Part shown: piece after piece, positions 52,832 to 59,371 of the stretch
Position numbering within the stretch: the first letter of the stretch is position 1
Layout: every line of letters starts with the position of its first letter
Origin: GH45 sp046704385
GTDB lineage: Bacteria > Bacteroidota > Bacteroidia > Bacteroidales > SZUA-534
Assembly (NCBI GenBank): GCA_046704385.1
Contig: JBJKSB010000013.1
Location: 1 to 64,000 of the forward strand
Length of the DNA: 64,000 bases
Direction: 5' to 3'
Program-made: the position numbers and the translations under genes
Notes under the pieces: generated by a model
What the model saw: only the letters and a program-made list of their open reading frames with translations
Databases searched by the model: none
Told to the model about the DNA's origin: nothing

Positions 52832-52939
52832 GTTTTATAACCAACAGTCCAACGGACCAAAAGAAGCAAAAGTCTTGCAAAACTGACGAATTCCGATAAT
52901 TACTTCAGTATTTCATTTATCATTAGTATCTCAATGATG

Positions 52940-52989
52940 TTATTGGTTAATCCCTCTTGAATTATTTTGTTATGATGAGTAACCAATAA
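52940..52989. promoter_or_regulatory. Inverted repeat upstream of the HMG-CoA reductase fusion gene
   Basis: TTATTGGTTA (52940-52949) and TAACCAATAA (52980-52989) are perfect 10-bp inverted arms with 30 bases between. The right arm ends 4 bases before TATTTTTA (52994-53001), a near -7 box, so the arms would flank the promoter of the gene at 53021. It may be a paired operator or an RNA stem. Confidence 0.45.
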
Positions 52990-53020
52990 TGGCTATTTTT
53001 ACATTAATAAAAATCAACCC

Positions 53021-55336
53021 ATGGATAACAACGATTTGCCCATTGTTCCGGGTCGCGGACTAAATTCAAATACTGCTGTTGAACTCAGGCTAGGTTATTT
53101 AAAGTCGCTGGGATTTGATATCAGTAAAATTAGTGAGCATTTTTTTCCACTGTCAGACATCCGTAATAATATTGAATCCATAATTGGTTCAACTGAAATT
53201 CCTGTGGGAATAGTGGGTCCGTTAAAATCTATTAAGGATAATGAATTAATTTATTGTGCAGCCGGAACCCTTGAAGGAGCGTTGGTGGCAAGCATGAACC
53301 GTGGTGCTAAAGCTATCAGTAAAAGCGGGGGGTTTAATTCAGAATTTTTGTATCAACGAATGGTTCGTGCGCCCCTGTTTTTATTTAACAATGCTGATGA
53401 TGCTGTACAGTTCAAATCCTGGGTTGATCAGAATTTTGATTCCATTAAACAGGTGGCTGAACAATATTCAAACCATTCTCAACTAATGACCATTAACCCG
53501 TTTGTAATAGGAAACAGTGTCCATCTGAAATTTGTATTTTCCACCGGCGATGCATCCGGGCAAAATATGACAACTACGTGTACCTGGCATGCCATGCTCT
53601 GGATTGTTGAAAATTTCGCACAGCAGACAAATATTGAAATAGTACATTTTGTGATTGAAGGCAACGGGGCCTCCGATAAAAAGGTTTCGCAATATTCCAT
53701 CCAACAAGGTCGTGGGGTGAGTGTAACTGCTGATTGCATACTGGAAGAATCTGTAATTAATAGTGTCTTGCGAACCACTTCCGATGAAATTGTTAAATTT
53801 TATACTCCATCGGTAGCTATGAGCAAAATTGACGGAATGGTAGGATATAACATTAATGTTGCCAATGCCCTGGCGGCTATTTTTGTGGCTACAGGCCAGG
53901 ATTTGGGGTCGCTGCACGAATCGTCAGTCGGTATTTTAAGGGTGGAGAAAACCGAAACCGGCCTTTATTTATCGCTCAATTTACCAAACCTGGTAATTGG
54001 CACGGTTGGCGGTGGAACACACCTTCCCAAACAAAAGGAAGCCCTGGAAATAATGGGTTGCCTGGGAAACGGCAAAATTGAACGGTTTGCACGTTCTATT
54101 GCCGGGTTCGCGCTTGCGCTTGAAATTTCAACTTATGCCGCCATTGTAAGTGGTGAGTTTGCTAAGGCGCATGAAAAACTGGGCAGGAATAAGCCGGTTA
54201 ACTGGTTACTGAAATCAGACATTAATGTGGAGTTTATTGAAGGTGCATTATTACCTAAAAACAGTCATTTTAACATTAAAGAAGTTGAAATTATTCCTGA
54301 TTCAATGATAGAGAATGGCATTTTAACCGATATTACACGTAAGGTAAATAAAAAACTGATTGGCTTTTTGCCTGTAAAAATCTCATTCGATGATAAGGAG
54401 CTAAGCACTACCAAACAGTTTTTAATAAAATCGAAAGCGCTTGATATTGATGTTATTAAAGGTTTGCACCTTATGGCAGCTTCAATCGATCCTGAATTAT
54501 CCGACCTTATTTTTAAATACCGTGAAAACCTGGAATATTCGCACTGTCATACTAAGGAGATTTTATTATATGAGTTGCTTGATCAAAATGGTTTTGAATT
54601 TTTGCCTGAATTTTTTGGGAAGGTAATTAAGCCTGAAAATGAGACTTATTTATTTATCCAGGAATTTTTGTATTACAGCGATCTGCAATTATATAATACT
54701 GAAAATAATCCTGAAAAATGGACCGCAGAATTAATCAAAAAGGTAATTGGGTGTATTGACAAGGTGCATAAACAATTTAATGATCCTGCCCAAAAGGAAA
54801 AACTGGCCAGTGTGATCGAATTTAAACCCTGGACATCGAAGCCTTTATATAAAAAAATGATAACACTGCTTCAAAAGGAATCTGATGACCAGGAAACCGG
54901 GCAGAAATATTCACGGATGCTGGCATTTGTTGACGAACTGGAACAGGAACACGATTCTTTGAATCTGTTAAAGACTCTGGTTCATAATGATTTTAACTCG
55001 CGAAATATTGCTATCCGCAACACGGGTAAACCGTGCATTTATGATTGGGAACTGGCAGTTATCGATTTTCCGCACCGTGATGTGGTTGAACTGCTGAGTT
55101 TTGTGCTGAATGATAATTTTACCGCTGAAGATTTGCATCAAATATTAAAATACCATTACGAGTTGCAGCATGAGCAGGTTCAATGGAGTGATTGGCTTAA
55201 AGGTTACACCTACAGCCTGAAGGAGTATTTAGTGACACGGGTGTCGTTTTATGCAGTTTCCGGTATTCTTTTAAAATACGGGTTTACAAAACGAATTTTG
55301 GAAAATTCATTTAGGATGATTGAAATGCTGGCATAA
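53021..55336 (+). CDS. HMG-CoA reductase fused to an aminoglycoside-phosphotransferase-fold kinase
   Basis: The protein has 771 residues. Residues 1-400 are an HMG-CoA reductase with 'IGSTEIPVGIVGP' (55-67), Glu85 (GTLEGALVAS), 'STGDASGQNM' (174-183), Lys220 (SDKKVS), Asp294 (ATGQD), 'GTVGGGTHLPKQ' (327-338) and His384 (AKAHEKLGRN). All four catalytic residues known from the human enzyme have counterparts. From about 410 a second domain follows, ending in the APH/choline-kinase catalytic loop His655-x-Asp657...Asn662 (LVHNDFNSRN) and the metal Asp675 (IYDWELAVIDFPHRDV). HMGR makes mevalonate from HMG-CoA with NAD(P)H; the kinase substrate is unknown. No other mevalonate genes are seen in the window. 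There is no frame break between the domains. Confidence 0.9.
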   Translation: MDNNDLPIVPGRGLNSNTAVELRLGYLKSLGFDISKISEHFFPLSDIRNNIESIIGSTEIPVGIVGPLKSIKDNELIYCAAGTLEGALVASMNRGAKAISKSGGFNSEFLYQRMVRAPLFLFNNADDAVQFKSWVDQNFDSIKQVAEQYSNHSQLMTINPFVIGNSVHLKFVFSTGDASGQNMTTTCTWHAMLWIVENFAQQTNIEIVHFVIEGNGASDKKVSQYSIQQGRGVSVTADCILEESVINSVLRTTSDEIVKFYTPSVAMSKIDGMVGYNINVANALAAIFVATGQDLGSLHESSVGILRVEKTETGLYLSLNLPNLVIGTVGGGTHLPKQKEALEIMGCLGNGKIERFARSIAGFALALEISTYAAIVSGEFAKAHEKLGRNKPVNWLLKSDINVEFIEGALLPKNSHFNIKEVEIIPDSMIENGILTDITRKVNKKLIGFLPVKISFDDKELSTTKQFLIKSKALDIDVIKGLHLMAASIDPELSDLIFKYRENLEYSHCHTKEILLYELLDQNGFEFLPEFFGKVIKPENETYLFIQEFLYYSDLQLYNTENNPEKWTAELIKKVIGCIDKVHKQFNDPAQKEKLASVIEFKPWTSKPLYKKMITLLQKESDDQETGQKYSRMLAFVDELEQEHDSLNLLKTLVHNDFNSRNIAIRNTGKPCIYDWELAVIDFPHRDVVELLSFVLNDNFTAEDLHQILKYHYELQHEQVQWSDWLKGYTYSLKEYLVTRVSFYAVSGILLKYGFTKRILENSFRMIEMLA

Positions 55337-55382
55337 TCTATTTATTCTGTTTAATAAAATGAATAAAAATCTGTCAGCATTA

Positions 55383-55901
55383 TTATTCGATTGAGAGCTT
55401 TAAATGTTTACCTAATCCTGCTTCAACAATTCTTCGAAATGTGGATAATTCAACATCTGTTTTATTATTTTCTATTCTGGAAATATAAAACCGGGATGTG
55501 CCACTTCTTTCGGCCAACTGTTCCTGAGTGAGTCCTGCCTTTTCTCTCGCACTACGTATTATAGACCCAAATTTTACAGGTTCATTATCAATTTCAATAC
55601 TGGCATTAAATAAAGTTAAAGGGTCAATTTCGTAAGGATGAATAAGTTCCTGTCCATCTTCGTCAATTAACCTGACTTCAATATTACTCCACGACAGCGT
55701 TTGGTTTCTCAATTCCATTTTTTTAAATTTTGATTCATCTAAAAGAGTAAACTCAATATCAGATTCAGTAATGTTCCATTCTTTAAAAACAGAATCAAAA
55801 TCAATCATTCGTGATTCTCCATTGTTGAACATACATGTCACTTTATATCCTTCAATCTTCTCAATTTTCAATATTCTTGGAATTTTAATATTCTTTCTCA
55901 T
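55383..55901 (-). CDS. DUF2442-XRE fusion regulator (antitoxin-like)
   Basis: The protein has 172 residues. Residues 1-95 resemble DUF2442 ('ILKIEKIEGYKVTCMFNNGESRMIDFDSVFKEW', then 'EVRLIDEDGQELIHPYEIDPLTLF'). Residues 108-165 are an XRE helix-turn-helix ('FGSIIRSAREKAGLTQEQLAERSGTSRFYISRIENNKTDVELSTFRRIVEA'). DUF2442 proteins are usually encoded right after a DUF4160 gene, and that is the case here: its ATG overlaps the upstream TGA (ATGA). A perfect palindrome at the operon start is a likely binding site for it. Confidence 0.88.
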   Translation of the reverse strand: MRKNIKIPRILKIEKIEGYKVTCMFNNGESRMIDFDSVFKEWNITESDIEFTLLDESKFKKMELRNQTLSWSNIEVRLIDEDGQELIHPYEIDPLTLFNASIEIDNEPVKFGSIIRSAREKAGLTQEQLAERSGTSRFYISRIENNKTDVELSTFRRIVEAGLGKHLKLSIE

Positions 55902-56130
55902 AGTCTTGGATTCAAAAGTTTGAAATTATTTTCTAAAAATTCTCTTTTGTCTACAGCCCATTCAATCACTTTCTTACGTTGCAATTTCGGAAGTTTCCCA
56001 ATGTAAGTTTCCAGTGTTTCAATTATTATAAGTTCTTCAAATTCTGCATAAATAGCATGAAAATGTGGAGGTGGATGTTCTCTTGAATAAAATCAAGTTT
56101 GATGGAGTCAATTATTTTAAGAGTAGGCAT
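55898..56130 (-). pseudogene. Frameshifted DUF4160 gene
   Basis: From ATG 56130 the frame reads MPTLKIIDSIKLDF and then loses phase and stops after about 30 codons. Shifting by one base restores a long match to DUF4160: SREHPPPHFHAIYAEFEEL, then TYIGKLPKLQRKKVIEWAVDKREFLENNF, ending at TGA 55900-55898, which overlaps the next ATG. The break maps to a run of four A on the plus strand (56089-56092) where five would keep phase. It may be a true mutation, a programmed slip or a base-calling error in a homopolymer. DUF4160 is often paired with DUF2442 in toxin-antitoxin-like loci. Confidence 0.85.
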
Positions 56131-56132
56131 CT

Positions 56133-56160
56133 TACTTGTTGTCTAATTAGACAACAAGTA
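56133..56160. promoter_or_regulatory. Perfect 28-bp palindrome at the DUF4160/DUF2442-XRE operon start
   Basis: The half-site TACTTGTTGTCTAA is followed by its exact reverse complement, centred between 56146 and 56147. It lies 2 bases ahead of the DUF4160 ATG. On the minus strand its outer edge belongs to TATACTTG, one base off the -7 consensus. A dimeric XRE protein binding here would block the promoter, so autorepression is likely. Confidence 0.72.
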
Positions 56161-56172
56161 TACAATAAATAT

Positions 56173-56586
56173 TCATTTACTCCTCCTTTTTAACATCATC
56201 ACCCCCCACGAAAATAAAATACCAAAAACTACCAGGGCCAGCCGGCCATTCAATCCTTTTATAAATAGCAGGGCTGCAACTGTTATCGTAATCCACATTT
56301 GAAGAATTACAAATAGTTTGAATTTTAACGGAATGGTTTCTTTGCCATCAAATTCATGAATAATTTTCCTGAAGATTCGGTTTTTAAGCAGCCAATTGTA
56401 CAATTTATCGGAACTTCGGACAAAGAAAAATGCGGTAAGCAAAATAAAGGGTGTTCCGGGGAATCCGGGCAGGGCAACGCCAATATAGGCCAGCACCAAC
56501 GAAACAAATCCCAGAATCAGGAATAATATCTTCTTTTGTTTTGATGTCTTGTGAACCTGAATATTATTTTCGTCGTGATTCGCCAT
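56173..56586 (-). CDS. DUF454 (YbaN-like) inner-membrane protein
   Basis: This 137-residue protein has a first hydrophobic hairpin 'ILFLILGFVSLVLAYIGVALPGFPGTPFILLTAFFFVRSSDKLYNWLLKN', which is the DUF454 signature (GxxLPGxPxTPFxLLAAxxFxRSS), and a C-terminal membrane pair 'ILQMWITITVAALLFIKGL...ALVVFGILFSWGVMML'. Function is unknown. It starts 4 bases after the second thymidylate-kinase-like gene and is probably the last gene of the minus-strand operon that begins at 61892. Confidence 0.88.
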   Translation of the reverse strand: MANHDENNIQVHKTSKQKKILFLILGFVSLVLAYIGVALPGFPGTPFILLTAFFFVRSSDKLYNWLLKNRIFRKIIHEFDGKETIPLKFKLFVILQMWITITVAALLFIKGLNGRLALVVFGILFSWGVMMLKRRSK

Positions 56587-56590
56587 CTGT

Positions 56591-57391
56591 TCAGGCTTTT
56601 ATTACAGAAAAAATTGTGTTCTCAAAAAAGTTATTTAAATTTTCATGTGTACTGGCATCTACTATTTCAATTTTACCAGGATGCTCATGATTTAAGCCGT
56701 CAAATAATTTATGATATGCCTGGTTAAGCAATTCAAATACTTCAACCGATTCGTGAGCTTCATGCACTTTCCGGTTTTTAATGCGATGGAATAATATTTC
56801 GGGTTTGGCATCCAGATAGAATATTTTATCAGGTAAATCCACCTTAAAAAGTTCTTTTAAATCACTGAGACGGGTTTTATTTTTTATAAAAAACCATTCA
56901 TAAATAAACTGCATAAACCTTTTAACCGGGCTTACGGTTTTATCGTGAAAATTACCAGGCAGTAAGTCAAGCAAATAGTTGAGTTCGTTATGAAATAATT
57001 GATCTACATTGTCTGACACTTCTTTACTTACAGAGCCAGGTTTAAGTTTCTGCGCATAAAAACGGGCATAAATCCTGGAATCAATTAAAGGATGACGTTC
57101 ACAAAAGACCAATTCAGAATTTGACAATGCCAGCAATTCCTTAAATAACAACATTGAAGCGAACAAAGCAACGGCCTTAAGTTGAGGCACTTTTCTAACA
57201 TCGGCCTCATGACTTAAATTATTAACAAATGAGGCTGTTTGGTACAACTCTGAACCCTGAACCAGTTGGGTCAAATCAATGTGTGGCAACAGCAGGGTAT
57301 TGACGTTATCTAACTTTTTTTGCTCTGCAATTCTCTCAAGTATGGTGCTTTTGCCCGATCCGTCAAGGCCTGTAATAAGTATCACTTTCAT
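56591..57391 (-). CDS. Thymidylate-kinase-like P-loop kinase (second of pair)
   Basis: This 266-residue P-loop kinase begins KVILITGLDGSGKST (Walker A at 8-16). It later has 'ELVFCERHPLIDSRIYARFYAQ' (equivalent of the DR(Y/F) segment) and 'KIFYLDAKPEILFHRIKNRK' (lid/base region). It is longer than true Tmk (about 210). The start is ATG 57391, overlapping the upstream TGA in an ATGA; an upstream in-frame start at 57412 lies within the preceding gene. Being a diverged paralogue beside another, it is unlikely to be the housekeeping dTMP kinase. Confidence 0.82.
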   Translation of the reverse strand: MKVILITGLDGSGKSTILERIAEQKKLDNVNTLLLPHIDLTQLVQGSELYQTASFVNNLSHEADVRKVPQLKAVALFASMLLFKELLALSNSELVFCERHPLIDSRIYARFYAQKLKPGSVSKEVSDNVDQLFHNELNYLLDLLPGNFHDKTVSPVKRFMQFIYEWFFIKNKTRLSDLKELFKVDLPDKIFYLDAKPEILFHRIKNRKVHEAHESVEVFELLNQAYHKLFDGLNHEHPGKIEIVDASTHENLNNFFENTIFSVIKA

Positions 57392-57984
57392 TTGAGAATT
57401 ATCTCCATACATTGATTAAAAACAGCATCGGGAGTTTGAGTGGCATCAATTTGGGTCCAGTTTTCATGTTTATAGTCCTTCCATTGTTGAGCTGCTTTTC
57501 GCTGAAAATTTATATAATCATTCTGAGCTGGCTTTTCAGCCAAACCACATTCGTATCTTGAATATTTAGTTTTACGGTCGGCACAAATTTCCACGGGTAA
57601 AACCAATTCAATTACCAGGTCGGGTTTTGGAAAACTGCGTATTAAGGCCTTAATTAATTGGTGGTTAGCTCCCAGGGCTTTTTCGGTTGCCAAATATTTA
57701 TAATAATAACTATCCGCTATCACAATTTCATTTTGGCTTTCAAGGGCTTTATCAATGGAATATTTTAAAGCATGAGCCAGAAAAAACAGACGCGAATCGT
57801 GAGTAAGGGAACAAAGGAAATGGTCAATATCGCTTTTCGATTTAAAGGGCAGACTTTGGATAGGGCTGTGAAGTAAATCCCATATATCGGCTACATAACA
57901 TGAAGTAAAATGATCAGCCAGGCGGTTAATTACGGTACTTTTTCCAACTCCGTCGAGCCCGGTAATACATATAAGTTTTGTCAT
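57388..57984 (-). CDS. Thymidylate-kinase-like P-loop kinase (first of pair)
   Basis: This 198-residue P-loop kinase has KLICITGLDGVGKSTVINRLADHF (Walker A at 9-17), 'EIVIADSYYYKYLATEKA' where Tmk has DRY/F, and 'PDLVIELVLPVEICADRKTKYSRYE' in the place of the Tmk LID region. It has only limited similarity to its neighbour beyond the fold. It is translationally coupled to the next gene (ATGA overlap) and 19 bases after the nucleotidyltransferase. The phosphate acceptor is unknown; a nucleoside monophosphate or another small phosphate ester is possible. Confidence 0.82.
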   Translation of the reverse strand: MTKLICITGLDGVGKSTVINRLADHFTSCYVADIWDLLHSPIQSLPFKSKSDIDHFLCSLTHDSRLFFLAHALKYSIDKALESQNEIVIADSYYYKYLATEKALGANHQLIKALIRSFPKPDLVIELVLPVEICADRKTKYSRYECGLAEKPAQNDYINFQRKAAQQWKDYKHENWTQIDATQTPDAVFNQCMEIILK

Positions 57985-58003
57985 AATTCAAGTCAGGTTT
58001 TTA

Positions 58004-59371
58004 TTATTGAATTTGTTTAACAACTTTCTTAATATCATCCGGATTAACTCCGAGTCCTTTTAAGTAATCAAAATACGATTGATTTTTCACAAAATAGTTT
58101 TTTAGCGATAAAATCAAATCTATTCCCAGTTTAACCATCAGTAAAAAACTTATTCCCAATCCAATTTCTTCAGCTAATAATCCAAAAGTCAGGTAAGGTG
58201 CTTTTATTCGGGCAGTTATTTTTTTAGATAGCGAAGCATTGGGATCCAGGTCGGATAATTTCAAGGTTATCAATTTTTCAGGCCAAATTATTTTCCTCAG
58301 CAGACTGAAATAGATATTGAATCTTTTATGAAATTCAGGAAACAGGTTAAAGTAAAAAGCATCCATCTCAATATCATGAAAATAGTCGTTGTACGATAGT
58401 TGAAAATCACCCGATTTTTCAGCCATTTTCAGCCTTGCCTTTAACCGGCGGATTATATAACTGTTTCGTCTGGATTTTAGTTTTTCAAGTAGTGAAGCGC
58501 TTACTGAGTTGGAACATATATCCGTCAATTTTAAGGTAAAATACGATTTGTCGATAGCATTCGATTTTTTTGCAATGGCCACAAATTTATCTTCATCAAA
58601 GGTTTTTTCGCTGAGCAAAAGGTTTGAAACATCCATACAATCGCGGATGCCGCATTTGTAAATTCCCATATGCAAAACCAGGTGCAGCAAATTATACTCG
58701 GGCGAAAGCTTTTTAACGGGTTCGCCATAAAAATCAAAATTGGAGCACGATTCCCAGATATCGTCCGCATTAACCCTGTATTTTGAAGTAGGCGATTTTA
58801 GTCCCCACTGCGTACCGGTTATGCAATGATAATTCCTGCTGATAAAAGACATTCCTGCATGACTGAATTTGGCCACTTCCTGTTTTTCGCCGCTCCAGCC
58901 AAACCCAAGCGGAATATAATTCAGATCAAAATAGATTTTTTGAATTGCCGGCCAGTGTTTTTGATGTATCAACATATCAAAATCGTTCATTTTTTTATAC
59001 CCGGTGTCATAATATACGGTATGAATAAACAGGTTGCCTTTTAAAACAGCCATATCAATATTTTGCTGATTGAACCTCCTGATAAAATTCAGTGCTTCAT
59101 TATTACGGTTTTCATTTTCAGTTTTTATCCTGTTATGTAAATCTTCGAACTTTTGCAGTATAGCTGCTGATAGCATTGTATCTAAATCAAATCGGATAAA
59201 TTGAGTATACATCCAGGGTGCAATTTTCCATTTAACACAGTAATCAAAAAAATCATTTTGTTGCTGTTCGCTCTTACAACTATCTGACAGGCACTCTCTG
59301 ATTTTTTGCAATTCGGAATCCTCAGGAGTTATTTTGGAGAGTCGCGATCCGATATAAAAAAAGTTATTCAT
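58004..59371 (-). CDS. Nucleotidyltransferase-family protein (PF14907-like)
   Basis: This 455-residue protein has a nucleotidyltransferase-like core: 'IDMAVLKGNLFIHTVYYDTGYKKMNDFDMLIHQKHWPAIQKI'. Here LKG (110-112) and the acidic pair Asp130/Asp132 match the K-G...D-x-D pattern of uncharacterised NTases (NTP_transf_5). Mid and C-terminal parts are helical, with a hydrophobic segment 'GLLAEEIGLGISFLLMVKLGIDLILSL'. The start overlaps the dikinase stop by 8 bases. Such NTases appear in natural-product and surface-polymer clusters; the substrate here is unknown. Confidence 0.75.
   Translation of the reverse strand: MNNFFYIGSRLSKITPEDSELQKIRECLSDSCKSEQQQNDFFDYCVKWKIAPWMYTQFIRFDLDTMLSAAILQKFEDLHNRIKTENENRNNEALNFIRRFNQQNIDMAVLKGNLFIHTVYYDTGYKKMNDFDMLIHQKHWPAIQKIYFDLNYIPLGFGWSGEKQEVAKFSHAGMSFISRNYHCITGTQWGLKSPTSKYRVNADDIWESCSNFDFYGEPVKKLSPEYNLLHLVLHMGIYKCGIRDCMDVSNLLLSEKTFDEDKFVAIAKKSNAIDKSYFTLKLTDICSNSVSASLLEKLKSRRNSYIIRRLKARLKMAEKSGDFQLSYNDYFHDIEMDAFYFNLFPEFHKRFNIYFSLLRKIIWPEKLITLKLSDLDPNASLSKKITARIKAPYLTFGLLAEEIGLGISFLLMVKLGIDLILSLKNYFVKNQSYFDYLKGLGVNPDDIKKVVKQIQ

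Noticed and set aside
53483..53917. Overlapping minus-strand frames of 144 and 99 codons
   Set aside because: They are antisense to the conserved HMGR domain and lack any family signature.
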